Part shown: positions 32,613-42,354 of the stretch, in pieces
Position numbering within the stretch: the first letter of the stretch is position 1
Layout of the letters: each line of letters begins with the position of its first letter
Assembly (NCBI GenBank): GCA_001587635.1
Contig: LNJE01000008.1
Span: 1 to 52,821, forward strand
Length of the DNA: 52,821 nucleotides
Source of the DNA: Methanofastidiosum methylothiophilum
GTDB lineage: Archaea > Methanobacteriota_B > Thermococci > Methanofastidiosales > Methanofastidiosaceae
Direction of reading: 5' to 3'
Notes under the pieces: generated by a model
The model's input: the letters and a program-made list of their open reading frames with translations, nothing else
The model's database searches: none
What the model was told of the DNA's origin: nothing
Translations under genes and position numbers: made by a program

Positions 32613-35435
32613 ATGAAAAAACTATTCAAGTATTATCCTGAGGACTTCAAAGATCTGCCTGTAAAAGTAATCCATATGGATTTAGTTTTTGATATTTATG
32701 ACAAATACACTAATGTATCATCTAAACTTAAGGTCAACTCACTTAATTCTCCACTATCAAAAATTGAGTTGAATGCTAAAAATCTGGAAATATTGTCTCT
32801 ATATGTTGAAAATTATGAAACAAGCTATGAGTATAAAAAAGAGGACCATATTATTGTTATACATTTTGAAAATCCTATACCTCCCACCACCGAAGTAGTT
32901 ATATGTACTGAAAATATCTGTAGGCCTTCTAAAAATATTTTAGAGGGATTATATTACGATGAAACTCCTCCAGGATCTCCGCCTCAGCAAATTACTCAAT
33001 GTCAACAGTGGGGATTTCAAAGAATCGTACCATGTTTTGATGATATGATGGCAAAATGCACTTATACGACCACCATAATTGCCGATGAAAGATATACTAA
33101 TTTAATCACAAATGGAGATGTAGTTGAAGAAAGACATTCAATTGGATGTGGACGAGACAAAATAAAATATGCCAATATGGTAACTCCGATGGCCCCTTAT
33201 CTTTTCTTTTTAGGTGTTGGAACTTACTCAACTTTTAAGAGGGAATTTGAATACCCAGATGGCCATAAATTTATGTTAGAATTACTTGTACCNCCAAATT
33301 CAAAAAAAGAAGTAGCAGAAAAATCGTTGGATGTTTTATACAACTGTGTGATCTGGACATATCTATTTTCTGGACCAAAACAANATGAAAAAATAGATAT
33401 AAGAACTGAAATGATGTCATTAATAGAAGAAAGAGAAAAATCTAAAATAAATGGAGATACTCAAAAACTAGAATCGATAAGACAGAAACTGNTTAAATTG
33501 GATTCTCAAATAATTCCAGGTTACAAATATACCGGCACAGTATACCGAGAAATTGGAATGCAAAATTCAGACTATGGCGGTATGGAAAATGTTGGNAACA
33601 CAACAATTAGCACGAATAGGATAATGCCATTCGAGGATATGACNGATAGTGGATTTGAGTATATGGCTTCTGTCAAAATTCACGAATACTATCACAATTT
33701 AAATGGCTCTGAAGTTACTGGAAAAGACCCGTTTCAAATTTGGTTAAATGAGGCAGTAACNGTAATCNTTGAAAAAAAATATCATGAGTTTCTTTTTGGA
33801 AAAGACTATGGGCGATTAAAAACTGTGTTAACACTATTGGCCCCAAGCAANGGAACTTTCGCATTAGANCAAGGCGCCTCTGTAATGCCTATNCTTCCCG
33901 AAGGTTTCAACGATCCAAATGAATTAATTACTGGTGTTACTTATGTCAAAGCACCNGAATTTGTAAAAATGATTGAAACTTTTATGGGAAAAGATGTATT
34001 TGCCGAGGGTTTAGATCTTTATCATAAAAGATTTAGCCATAGAAATGCAACAACTGAAGATTGGATTAGGGCAATGGAAGAAGTCTCTGGAATTAACTTT
34101 TCAGAAATGGCAAATCAATGGTTGAAACAAACAGGATTTCCCACTTTAGAGATTAAATCAAATTACAATGAAAAAACCAAAAGATTGAATGTTGAACTAA
34201 AACAGATAGTACCTATGGAAGAAGCTTTATGGACATTTCCTTTAAAACTTGCAATTTTAAATAAAGAAGGAGATGAGATAATTGAAGAGATTATAAGAAT
34301 TGATCGCTATGAAAATACCATTGTGTTTGAAAACATACCTAAATCTCATTTTTTATCTCTAAATAGGGACTACTCTTTCTATGGAAAAATAAATTTTGAA
34401 ATTACATTAAATGAGATAATTGAACAAATAAGAAAGGATAAGAATATTATTGCGAAATACATCATGTTTTACAAACTTCTAGATAAAGAAAAAATGAGAC
34501 TATTAAATAATATAAAACTCAAACCACGTGAAGAAATAATTGATATCTATTTCGAACTTATTTCTGATGAAAAATTAATGGAGAATGTGGGGGGGCAATT
34601 TCTTACGATATTTGAATCAGTGGACGATAAGAAATATGCAAATCATTATACAAAAATGTACGATGTAAAAATGAGAATAATGAAATCAATTGGAAAAAAA
34701 TACAAAAATGAATTTTTAGAAATATATAATAAGTATAATGTTACGTGCCTAGGTAATAGCTACATTGAAACTAAAAGCTTGGAAATAAAAATGCGGCAAG
34801 TAAAGAACCTTGCCTTGGCTATATTAGCCACTACAGATACCCGAGAGATACATAAGATAATAAAGGAACAACTTGAAAAATCAGAGTCAGCAACAGATAA
34901 GTTAACAGCTTTCTCTTTATACCTAAACAGTTCTGCAAAAGATAAAATGGAAGTTCTAAAATCTTTTGAGGAAGTGTCCAAAAAGAATCTTGTAAGTTGG
35001 GAATCTTTCCTTGCAACTATTGCATCAAACAGCAGCAGAGATACCATTGAGATAATTAAAAGAATTCAAAATTCTGATTCATTTAGGATTGAACAATCAA
35101 ACGACCAAAGGGCATTATATGTTCAATTTGCCCATAATAGAAAGAAATCCTTAGAGACTGAAGAAGGTAGGGAATTCTTAAAAGATGTAATCATAAAATT
35201 AGCTAAAATAAATGAATACACAACAGTCAATGCGATGAAAGTGTTTGGGAATATCGATGATATGGAAGATAAGCACCATATTCCTTTAATTAAAGTTCTT
35301 GTAGATATAATGATTAACTTAACCTTTGATGCAACGCCAAGTGTCTATAATACTGCCAGGAGACTATTACTTGGAGCCCCAATTGCTATTGAAAAATACA
35401 AAGAAAAATATGGAGACATTGAATTTTTAAAATAA
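32613..35435 (+). CDS. M1-family (gluzincin) aminopeptidase
   Basis: 940 residues from ATG 32613 (ggtg ribosome binding site upstream; GTG 32607 is in that site). Beta-sandwich N-terminal domain to about 200, catalytic domain with the exopeptidase motif in GMQNSDYGGMENV (GGMEN instead of GAMEN) and the zinc site HEYYH (His357, His361) plus Glu380 19 residues later; Glu358 is the catalytic base. The C-terminal 380 residues are helical, as in the ERAP-like arch. It trims N-terminal residues from peptides. Eleven N bases fall mostly at third codon positions and do not break the frame. Confidence 0.92.
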   Translation: MKKLFKYYPEDFKDLPVKVIHMDLVFDIYDKYTNVSSKLKVNSLNSPLSKIELNAKNLEILSLYVENYETSYEYKKEDHIIVIHFENPIPPTTEVVICTENICRPSKNILEGLYYDETPPGSPPQQITQCQQWGFQRIVPCFDDMMAKCTYTTTIIADERYTNLITNGDVVEERHSIGCGRDKIKYANMVTPMAPYLFFLGVGTYSTFKREFEYPDGHKFMLELLVXPNSKKEVAEKSLDVLYNCVIWTYLFSGPKQXEKIDIRTEMMSLIEEREKSKINGDTQKLESIRQKLXKLDSQIIPGYKYTGTVYREIGMQNSDYGGMENVXNTTISTNRIMPFEDMXDSGFEYMASVKIHEYYHNLNGSEVTGKDPFQIWLNEAVXVIXEKKYHEFLFGKDYGRLKTVLTLLAPSXGTFALXQGASVMPXLPEGFNDPNELITGVTYVKAXEFVKMIETFMGKDVFAEGLDLYHKRFSHRNATTEDWIRAMEEVSGINFSEMANQWLKQTGFPTLEIKSNYNEKTKRLNVELKQIVPMEEALWTFPLKLAILNKEGDEIIEEIIRIDRYENTIVFENIPKSHFLSLNRDYSFYGKINFEITLNEIIEQIRKDKNIIAKYIMFYKLLDKEKMRLLNNIKLKPREEIIDIYFELISDEKLMENVGGQFLTIFESVDDKKYANHYTKMYDVKMRIMKSIGKKYKNEFLEIYNKYNVTCLGNSYIETKSLEIKMRQVKNLALAILATTDTREIHKIIKEQLEKSESATDKLTAFSLYLNSSAKDKMEVLKSFEEVSKKNLVSWESFLATIASNSSRDTIEIIKRIQNSDSFRIEQSNDQRALYVQFAHNRKKSLETEEGREFLKDVIIKLAKINEYTTVNAMKVFGNIDDMEDKHHIPLIKVLVDIMINLTFDATPSVYNTARRLLLGAPIAIEKYKEKYGDIEFLK

Positions 35436-35492
35436 AATAAGACTACATATTTAAGTATAATTTTATTAAATTAAATAAAAAAAATTAATTAT

Positions 35493-35696
35493 TTATTCAA
35501 CGACGAAAATTAATTTTACTGTAGCTTTATATTTTACAATTTTTCCATCAACTACATTTCCTGTAAGTTTCTCAACTTCCACACCTTTGATATTTTGGAC
35601 TGTCTTAGAGGCAGTTGATATTGCTTTTGCTACCGCATCTTCCCAACTAATTTCAGATTTTCCTACAATTTCTATAACTTTTGCTACGTCTGACAT
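35493..35696 (-). CDS. Dodecin (flavin-binding protein)
   Basis: 67 residues, the normal length. SDVAKVIEIVGKSEISWEDAVAKAISTASKTVQNIKGVEVEKLTG matches the dodecin helix with the flavin-binding Trp (Trp18) and Gln/Lys edge positions. Dodecins form hollow 12-mers that store or buffer flavins. It has its own promoter: ctatttatag about 28-38 nt upstream of a short leader. Confidence 0.93.
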   Translation of the reverse strand: MSDVAKVIEIVGKSEISWEDAVAKAISTASKTVQNIKGVEVEKLTGNVVDGKIVKYKATVKLIFVVE

Positions 35697-35857
35697 AGTA
35701 ATCCCATCGCACTAACACGTCATTCTATAAATAGTTTTTGAAATTTCAGTAAATGATACTAAAAATTAAAATAAATTACAATTTGTAAAAAGTGTATCTA
35801 AAAAATAGCTGCATCTAAATAGATATATTTTTATTCAATTGAATATAAATATAAAAT

Positions 35858-36382
35858 ATGTCACATTTAGTAGTCGCATATCCAGAATTAAAAAAGAAAG
35901 ACTATTCTTGGATACAAGAACTAAGAAGTAAATATGACATACTTTATTATGACATCATAAATCCACACTTTACATTTATATTTCCAGTTTTTTATCTGGA
36001 TAAGAAAGAGCTTATTTCTGAAGTAAAAGAAAAATCTAGAGGGTTAAACATAATAAATTTCAGTCTAAGATGTGCCATAATTAATAAAGACTCATTTAAT
36101 GATTACTGGCATATATTTTTGGTCCCTGATGAAGGGTATAGTGATATCACAAAAGCCCATGATAAATTTTATTCTGGGAAGCTAAAAGATGAACTTTTCT
36201 TGGCAATACCTTATATCCCTCATATAGGGATTGGAAATTCTACCAATGCAAATGACTGCAAGATTCTTGTAGATGAATTAAATGAAAGAAATTTTGAGAT
36301 TAAAGGCAAAATTAAAAATCTTTCAATTATTTCACTTATAGAAAAAAAGGTGGAAGATATTGAAACAATAGAATTAGAATAA
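35858..36382 (+). CDS. 2'-5' RNA ligase / 2H phosphoesterase superfamily protein
   Basis: 174 residues. Two H-x-[T/S/G]-type catalytic pairs are visible: PHFTFIFP (about 37-44) and PHIGIGNS (about 120-127). The second has Gly where Thr or Ser is usual, so it may be altered. The 2H superfamily ligates or hydrolyses 2',3'-cyclic and 2'-5' bonds in RNA and nucleotides. A perfect palindrome attcaattgaat (35833-35844) sits between its TATA-like element (about 35823-35830) and start, which may be a repressor site. Alone in its transcript. Confidence 0.82.
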   Translation: MSHLVVAYPELKKKDYSWIQELRSKYDILYYDIINPHFTFIFPVFYLDKKELISEVKEKSRGLNIINFSLRCAIINKDSFNDYWHIFLVPDEGYSDITKAHDKFYSGKLKDELFLAIPYIPHIGIGNSTNANDCKILVDELNERNFEIKGKIKNLSIISLIEKKVEDIETIELE

Positions 36383-36489
36383 TTAATTGACATTATTTAT
36401 TTAATGTACTTATCTCAGTTTATCCACTAAACTTAAAAACATAGTCAATATATCAAAGAAAAGAGTTATATTGTATAATTGGTGAGTGT

Positions 36490-38406
36490 ATGGGCTATAC
36501 TATTTCTGAAAAAATCATATCCTCTCATTTAATTGAAGGTGATATGAAAAATCAAAGTCTTATAGGAATTAAAATTGATCAAACTCTAACTCAAGATGCA
36601 ACAGGTACCTTAGCGTATTTGCAGTTTGAAGCAATGGGAGTACCTAAAGTAAAAACTGAGCTATCTGTGAGTTATGTTGACCACAATACTCTACAGACTT
36701 CATTTGAGAATGCTGACGATCATATGTATCTACAAAGTGTCGCAAAAAAATATGGTTTAGTTTTTTCCCGACCGGGTAATGGAATATGCCACCAGCTACA
36801 CCTTGAGAGATTTGGAATCCCTGGAAAAACTCTTTTGGGTTCAGATAGTCACACACCCACAGGAGGAGGGATAGGGATGATATCTATTGGTGCTGGAGGG
36901 CTTGATGTTGCACTTGCAATGGCAGGAGAGCCTTTTTATTTGAAAATGCCAAATATAGTTGAAGTATGTCTTGAGGGTGAGCTACCTGAGTGGACTTCTG
37001 CAAAAGATATAATTTTAGATCTATTGCGGAGATTATCTGTTAAAGGCGGAGTCAACAAAATCTTTGAATTTACTGGAAAGGGAATTGAGAGCTTGACTGT
37101 TCCTGAGCGGGCTACAATTACTAATATGGGAACAGAACTTGGTGCGACAACTTCCATTTTTCCAAGTGATAAAATAACAAAGGCATTTATGAAATCGGAA
37201 GGTAGGAGTGATCAATGGAAAAAAATCAAAGCAGATAATGGTGCAGAATATTCTGAAACTATTTTCATTGACTTGAATGAATTAGAGCCCATGATTGCAA
37301 AACCACATATGCCGGATAATGTTGTAAAAATAAATGAAATCGAAGGTATAAAAGTTTCACAAGTCGCTATTGGAAGTTGCACCAACTCATCCTATAAAGA
37401 TTTAGCCCTAGTATCTGAAGCGCTTAAGGGGAAGACAGTTCATCCCGATGTAAGTCTTGTAGTTTCTCCTGGTTCTAAACAGGTCTTTTCTATGATGGTC
37501 AAGGATGGATATCTAAAAAATATTGTAGATGCGGGGGGAAGGATTTTAGAATGTACCTGTGGCCCTTGTATTGGAATGGGGCAAGCCCCAACATCCAAAG
37601 GAACATCTCTTAGAACTTTTAATAGAAATTTCAAAGGCAGGAGCGGAACAAAAGATGCGGATATTTATCTAGTAAGTCCCGAAGTCGCAGTTGCAGCAGC
37701 AATATATGGAGTTATTACTGATCCACGAAAACTGGGAAAATACCCAAAAATAAAGATGCCTGAAAAGTTTGAAATAAACGATAACATGTTTATTTTCCCA
37801 GATGAAATTAAAAAAGATGTAGAAATAATTAGGGGGCCGAATATAAAGCCGGTACCTAGAAATGAAGCTTTAAAAGATCCACTGAAAGGCTCCGTTTTAT
37901 TGAAAACTGGGGACAATATCACAACTGATGATATTATGCCAGCTGGTGCAAAAATATTGCCACTAAGATCCAATATACCAAAAATTTCTGAATATACATT
38001 TGAAAGAATCGATAAAGACTTTCCTTCTAGGGCTAAAGCTAAAGGCGGAGGATTTATTATTGGAGGTAGTAACTATGGCCAAGGATCTTCTAGGGAACAC
38101 GCTGCAATAGCACCAATGTATCTGGGTATTAAAGCCGTAATTGCAAAAAGTTTTGCAAGAATTCATCAAGCAAATCTAATTAATTTTGGAATAGTTCCAT
38201 TAACATTTTCTGATGAAAGAGATTATGACAGGGTAGATTTTGGTGATGAACTAGTAATAGAGTTGGGAAATTTTAATAATATAATATGTAAAAATATAAC
38301 AAAGAAAGAAGACTATAAACTTAGTAAAAATCTTTTAACACGTGACCTAGAACTTTTAAAGGCTGGCGGGGCCTTAAATTATGTATATAACAAAATGAGG
38401 CGATAA
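36490..38406 (+). CDS. Aconitate hydratase (single-chain, archaeal/X-prokaryote type)
   Basis: 638 residues, smaller than the 850-900 residues of AcnA/AcnB and matching the compact aconitases of the 3-isopropylmalate dehydratase style. [4Fe-4S] ligands are Cys297 (GSCTNSS), Cys357 and Cys360 (CTCGPCIG). Substrate motifs: GSDSHTPTGGG near 118 and the late GGSNYGQGSSREHAA in the swivel domain. It interconverts citrate and isocitrate. The isocitrate dehydrogenase gene starts 1 nt after its stop, so the pair makes 2-oxoglutarate from citrate. No citrate synthase is in the window. Confidence 0.93.
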   Translation: MGYTISEKIISSHLIEGDMKNQSLIGIKIDQTLTQDATGTLAYLQFEAMGVPKVKTELSVSYVDHNTLQTSFENADDHMYLQSVAKKYGLVFSRPGNGICHQLHLERFGIPGKTLLGSDSHTPTGGGIGMISIGAGGLDVALAMAGEPFYLKMPNIVEVCLEGELPEWTSAKDIILDLLRRLSVKGGVNKIFEFTGKGIESLTVPERATITNMGTELGATTSIFPSDKITKAFMKSEGRSDQWKKIKADNGAEYSETIFIDLNELEPMIAKPHMPDNVVKINEIEGIKVSQVAIGSCTNSSYKDLALVSEALKGKTVHPDVSLVVSPGSKQVFSMMVKDGYLKNIVDAGGRILECTCGPCIGMGQAPTSKGTSLRTFNRNFKGRSGTKDADIYLVSPEVAVAAAIYGVITDPRKLGKYPKIKMPEKFEINDNMFIFPDEIKKDVEIIRGPNIKPVPRNEALKDPLKGSVLLKTGDNITTDDIMPAGAKILPLRSNIPKISEYTFERIDKDFPSRAKAKGGGFIIGGSNYGQGSSREHAAIAPMYLGIKAVIAKSFARIHQANLINFGIVPLTFSDERDYDRVDFGDELVIELGNFNNIICKNITKKEDYKLSKNLLTRDLELLKAGGALNYVYNKMRR

Positions 38407-38407
38407 A

Positions 38408-39607
38408 ATGGATGGAGATTTAATCACAATAAAGTCCGGAAAAATTGATGTTCCAAATTACCCGATTATCCCTTTTATTGAAGGAGACGGAATAGGCCCA
38501 GACATATGGAAAGCAACTCAAAAAATTATTGATTCTGCGATTCAAAAAGTATATGGAAGTAAGAGGAAAATTTGTTGGACTGAAGTATTGGCTGGGGAAA
38601 AAGCTTTCAATAAAACAAAAAGTTGGCTTCCTGATGAAACTGTAGAAAAAATAAAAGAGAGTGTAGTGGGTATTAAGGGCCCATTGACTACTCCGGTAGG
38701 TGGCGGAATCAGAAGTATTAATGTCACTTTACGACAAGTCCTTGATCTCTATGCTTGTATAAGGCCAGTTAGATACTATGAGGGAATTCCTTCTCCAATG
38801 AAACACCCAGAGTATGTCAATATGATTGTATTTAGAGAAAATACTGAAGACGTATATTCTGGAATTGAATGGCCTGCTAATTCTGATGAAGCCAATAAAG
38901 TAATTTCGTACCTTGAAACAAATTTTGGGACAAAAATAAGGAAAAACTCAAGTATAGGTATAAAACCTATTTCAGAATTTGGAACAAAAAGAATTGCTAA
39001 AAAAGCATTTGATTATGCTATTGAAAATAATAGAAAATCTGTGACAGTGGTGCATAAAGGAAATATAATGAAGTATACTGAAGGGGCTTTCAAAAATTGG
39101 ACATATGATCTTGCAAATGTGGAGTATAAGGGAAAGATTATTCCCTATACAGAATATAAAAATTCTGGAATTGTTCTAAAAGATGCTATAGCGGATAATA
39201 TGTTTCAACAGATTCTTTTGAGACCTTCCGAATATGATGTGCTTGTAATGCCAAATCTTAATGGAGATTATTTCTCTGATGCACTTGCCGCCCAAGTAGG
39301 GGGGCTTGGAATAGCTCCTGGAGGAAATATAGGTGAAGGGTATGCAGTATTTGAAGCAACACATGGCACTGCACCGAAATATGCTGGAATGGATAAAGTC
39401 AATCCTGGTTCATTGCTCCTATCAAGTGTTATGATGTTAAACTACCTCGGGTGGAATGAAGCCGCTACATTAATTGAAAAGAGCTTTGGCGAAACAATAA
39501 AACAAAAATATGTCACCTATGATTTTGCAAGACAAATGGAAGGTGCAACTGAAGTTAAATGTTCTGAGTTCGGTGAAAGGATAATAGCAAATATGAATAT
39601 TATTTAA
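38408..39607 (+). CDS. icd: Isocitrate dehydrogenase (NADP-type)
   Basis: 399 residues. Typical Icd features: PFIEGDGIGPDIWKATQKII, KGPLTTPVGGGIRSINVTLRQ with the active-site Ser/Asn/Arg, RENTEDVYSGIEW, VHKGNIMKYTEGAFKNW, NLNGDYFSDALAAQVGGLG (metal-binding Asp), and HGTAPKYAGMDKVNPGS near the cofactor site. The KYA pattern fits NADP use, as in E. coli Icd. It directly follows aconitase, forming a two-gene operon for 2-oxoglutarate supply. The 4-nt convergent overlap with the zinc-ribbon gene marks the operon end. Confidence 0.95.
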   Translation: MDGDLITIKSGKIDVPNYPIIPFIEGDGIGPDIWKATQKIIDSAIQKVYGSKRKICWTEVLAGEKAFNKTKSWLPDETVEKIKESVVGIKGPLTTPVGGGIRSINVTLRQVLDLYACIRPVRYYEGIPSPMKHPEYVNMIVFRENTEDVYSGIEWPANSDEANKVISYLETNFGTKIRKNSSIGIKPISEFGTKRIAKKAFDYAIENNRKSVTVVHKGNIMKYTEGAFKNWTYDLANVEYKGKIIPYTEYKNSGIVLKDAIADNMFQQILLRPSEYDVLVMPNLNGDYFSDALAAQVGGLGIAPGGNIGEGYAVFEATHGTAPKYAGMDKVNPGSLLLSSVMMLNYLGWNEAATLIEKSFGETIKQKYVTYDFARQMEGATEVKCSEFGERIIANMNII

Positions 39608-39864
39608 TCTTTTTTTTTATTCGTCTTTTTCTTTTGGATTACTTCTTTTCTAAATTCTTCAATCCTCCCCTCAGGGATTTCTGGAAAATACAAAAGATCA
39701 TTAATAAACAGACTTTTTTTGATACTGCCATATCCACATTCTTTGCAAATATCTCGTACCATATACTTGAATGATTCGACAGATACATCAGTGCTACCAC
39801 AATTTGGGCAAACTTTAATATACCCTCTCATACGTGTTCCATCAACGGAGTTACTCTTTTTCAT
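39604..39864 (-). CDS. Small zinc-ribbon protein
   Basis: 86 residues. CPNCGS at 20-25 and CKECGYG at about 39-45 give a CxxC...CxxC zinc ribbon, followed by a helical, basic tail ending KKKTNKKKD. Not recognised further. Start ATG 39864 fits a leaderless transcript: a TATA-like aaaaataaata lies 23-33 nt upstream. A second in-frame ATG (residue 12) is possible. Its 3' end overlaps icd by 4 nt. Confidence 0.75.
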   Translation of the reverse strand: MKKSNSVDGTRMRGYIKVCPNCGSTDVSVESFKYMVRDICKECGYGSIKKSLFINDLLYFPEIPEGRIEEFRKEVIQKKKTNKKKD

Positions 39865-40134
39865 AACATCTGCACTTCTAAATGGTATTTATTTTTTAGA
39901 TTATTTAAAAACATTTTTGACTAATAGGACCATGGTGCATAATTATATCATGCTCAAGCCTTTCACGAGGATTGTATATGCACGATAGCCTATGCATACG
40001 CCTACTTTCAAGCCGTTGCCATATGTGCTGACTTTCTCCCGTATATTGATTCAGTAGTTTTCATAAGTATACAATATAAACATAAATACATTTTATAAAT
40101 AGAAATGTTGTTATACTTTTACTTGGTGGCAAAT
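39865..40134. other. Gap with a possible gene relic (minus strand) and the formyltransferase promoter
   Basis: From 40045 to 39905 on the minus strand an open frame of about 47 codons reads like protein (NQYTGESQHIWQRLESRRMH...NPRERLEH, stop at 39905-39907) but has no good start; a TGA precedes it. The plus strand of the same segment has a frame with a single TAG, and tatgca/tgcata can pair around 39980-40005. GC content is higher than in other gaps. Either a decayed gene or an unrecognised RNA. ttttataaatag at 40092-40103 is the likely TATA box for the next gene. Confidence 0.3.
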
Positions 40135-41016
40135 TTGAAAATTTTAATAATTACTCAGAAAAAATCCAAAGTGTTGAGTGCCCTTTTAGAATCTAAAGAG
40201 ATTGTGGGGATTATAGAACCAAGAGAAGACAAACATTTAAGCAGTATTCTTGAAAAAGCTATATTTAAAAACATTAAATCTGTAGCAAAAAAAAATCACA
40301 TTCCTTATTTATTGATGAAGGATAGAAAACAGAATATACTTGACTGGATTAGGGATAAAAATCCTGATTTGATAGTTGTGTATTCTATGCCATTTTTGCT
40401 TAAAGAAGAGGTATTCTCTTTTCCAAACCTAGGTACCATTAATCTACATACTGCACTATTACCTAAATATCGGGGGGCGGTACCTATTTTCTGGACATAC
40501 TACAATTTTGATATGAATACCGGAGTTACAGTTCATTATATTGACAAAGGAGAAGATACAGGGGATATAGTTTTACAAAAAGAGGTAAAAGTAGATTTTG
40601 GCGAAAGATATTATGAATTAAGGTCAAAATTTGAAGAAAAAGGTGCTCTAGCTATATTAGAGGCCATAGATAATATAGGCTCAGGAAGAGCCAATAGAAT
40701 AAAACAATCGAAAGATTCCCCTACTCCACGTGCAATAAGGGTCAAAAGGGAAGATTACATAAAATTAATTGACTGGAATTGGAACTTGGAAAGATTATGG
40801 CATTTTTTTAGAGGAACTGAAAATTATCTAAAGCATATTTTAATAAAAAATAAATTTATTTATAAAATATTTAGGATAGAAATAGACAAAATGGAAATAG
40901 TTGAGCATAATTTTATAATTGGTAGTCTCCACAAAGATACAAATGGAAAGTTTATTGCTTGTAAGGGCGGTAAAATATATTACAAGTTTAAATTATGGAA
41001 TCCTGAAAAAAAATAA
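40135..41016 (+). CDS. Formyltransferase-family protein (Fmt-like; substrate open)
   Basis: 293 residues from TTG 40135, chosen because ggtgg lies 5 nt upstream and the promoter TATA (40092-40103) would place the ATG at 40105 before the transcript start. The formyltransferase fold with catalytic Asn-His...Asp is intact: INLHTALLPKYRGAVP (Asn and His) and GVTVHYIDKGEDTGDI (Asp). Members formylate Met-tRNA, sugars or glycinamide ribotide using 10-formyl-tetrahydrofolate. An archaeon does not use formyl-Met, so a sugar or other amine is more likely. The C-terminal 90 residues resemble the Fmt C-terminal barrel. Confidence 0.82.
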   Translation: MKILIITQKKSKVLSALLESKEIVGIIEPREDKHLSSILEKAIFKNIKSVAKKNHIPYLLMKDRKQNILDWIRDKNPDLIVVYSMPFLLKEEVFSFPNLGTINLHTALLPKYRGAVPIFWTYYNFDMNTGVTVHYIDKGEDTGDIVLQKEVKVDFGERYYELRSKFEEKGALAILEAIDNIGSGRANRIKQSKDSPTPRAIRVKREDYIKLIDWNWNLERLWHFFRGTENYLKHILIKNKFIYKIFRIEIDKMEIVEHNFIIGSLHKDTNGKFIACKGGKIYYKFKLWNPEKK

Positions 41017-41025
41017 TTTATTAAT

Positions 41026-41559
41026 TTAATTGTCTTGGTAAGAATAATTCCAAAGTCCAATCTTATTATTTCTGGCATATGTTTCTGCTTTAATTAATAT
41101 GATATAATAATCAGATTTTTTTTCAGTGTATACTCTTGCAAATCCATTTTTAACTAATTCTATATTAAAATTTTTATTATTAATGTATACATAAGCTAAA
41201 GTTCTTCCAAATTGATCTTTTTGGCCTTGAATTGTATCATATGAGATATTTACTTCTTTATTATACAATCTTTCATTAGTATAGTAAAATGCATTTACCC
41301 CCCATTTTCTCAGATGTTTATCTGGAAGATTATACCATTTACTTTCATTATTTTTTGAATAAGGCTCTGGCGTGTCTATGCCAACAAGTCTAACTTTTTC
41401 AATATTTTCCTCAACTAAAATTTCAATAGTATCCCCATCTATAACTTTAGTGACTAAAACATTATTTATTCTATTGGAGGGACTATATTTTAAGTTTATA
41501 GGATCGACACAGCAAATTGAAATTAAAATGAAAAAAATAACTATTAATATTTTTTTCAT
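41026..41559 (-). CDS. Secreted thermonuclease-like (SNase) lipoprotein
   Basis: 177 residues. The N-terminus is a signal peptide with a lipobox-like end (FFILISICC, Cys16). The nuclease domain has VIDGDTIEILVEENIEKVRLVGIDTPEP (calcium Asp, catalytic Arg and Glu) and DQFGRTLAYVYI (second catalytic Arg), the key residues of staphylococcal nuclease. It should degrade nucleic acid outside the cell, anchored to the membrane. It is convergent with the formyltransferase gene, with only 9 nt between. Confidence 0.9.
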   Translation of the reverse strand: MKKILIVIFFILISICCVDPINLKYSPSNRINNVLVTKVIDGDTIEILVEENIEKVRLVGIDTPEPYSKNNESKWYNLPDKHLRKWGVNAFYYTNERLYNKEVNISYDTIQGQKDQFGRTLAYVYINNKNFNIELVKNGFARVYTEKKSDYYIILIKAETYARNNKIGLWNYSYQDN

Positions 41560-41572
41560 ATTTTTTAATTGA

Positions 41573-42354
41573 TGATTCCTTATAAAAGAGTATCATATTT
41601 ATTCTCTGTTTGACTACATACACTAATAAATATTTAGGCAATGCTACTAAGTGGGAAAATGTACACCTTATTTATCACGACTTAATTGCAAATAAGTTAC
41701 ATCGAATAACTAGGTAATTGTAAATAATATATGTGAGTTATGTGCCAATTATTTCGTCAAGTTTAAATTCATCTTCTGCTTTAAATGGTATGAACCTTAA
41801 GAGCGATATCTTGGGGTGATTGTATTTAGAGTAACTAAGTACAAACTTCCGACAAGATTTGTTGCCTCTCAGTTTAAAACATCTCAAAGGCGAGTCCACA
41901 GATAGTCAGGCTTTCAAAAAAACTAATGATTACAAGCGACTTAGAAGAAAGCCTTATGTAATAGCCCAATTACCTTGAACATAGATTATCCAAGCTAAGC
42001 TCACTCTAGACCTTTCCTTATTGGGATTTCTAACATCTGAGAAAAAGTGTGGAAGTAGACTGATGTTGATCAAAGTTCTCTCTAATTTATAAAATATCGG
42101 TTTATATAATATTTTTACTACAGACTGCATCTCAGTTTATTTTAAAGAAACATGATACTAAATTATTAGGAAATTATCCAATATTTATTTTTTCCAATTT
42201 TAATATTTATTTATATTTTTTCCATTGTTAATTTATTAAATTATTTTTTTTATTACATTTTAGATAATTATATTTAAGTATTAGGGAATCACAACAATGT
42301 TTATCTTTCCTATAATTGTCGATATTTATTATTTTTTTTCCAACAATCAACGAA
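41573..42354. other. 780-bp gap with a possible decayed gene on the minus strand
   Basis: No intact gene. On the minus strand 41905-41738 is a 55-codon open stretch without a start, ending in plausible protein text (KISLLRFIPFKAEDEFKLDEIIGT, split here for length). Upstream on the same strand several stops and frame changes interrupt further protein-like pieces to about 42080. G+C is higher in 41740-42080 than on either side, and 42110-42350 is very AT rich. I see no tRNA, repeat or transposase motif. Confidence 0.3.

Noticed and set aside
41880..41930. Part of an RNase P RNA-like sequence (gcgagtccacagatagtcagg)
   Set aside because: Only a loose resemblance; the conserved cores and pairing of RNase P RNA are not present around it.
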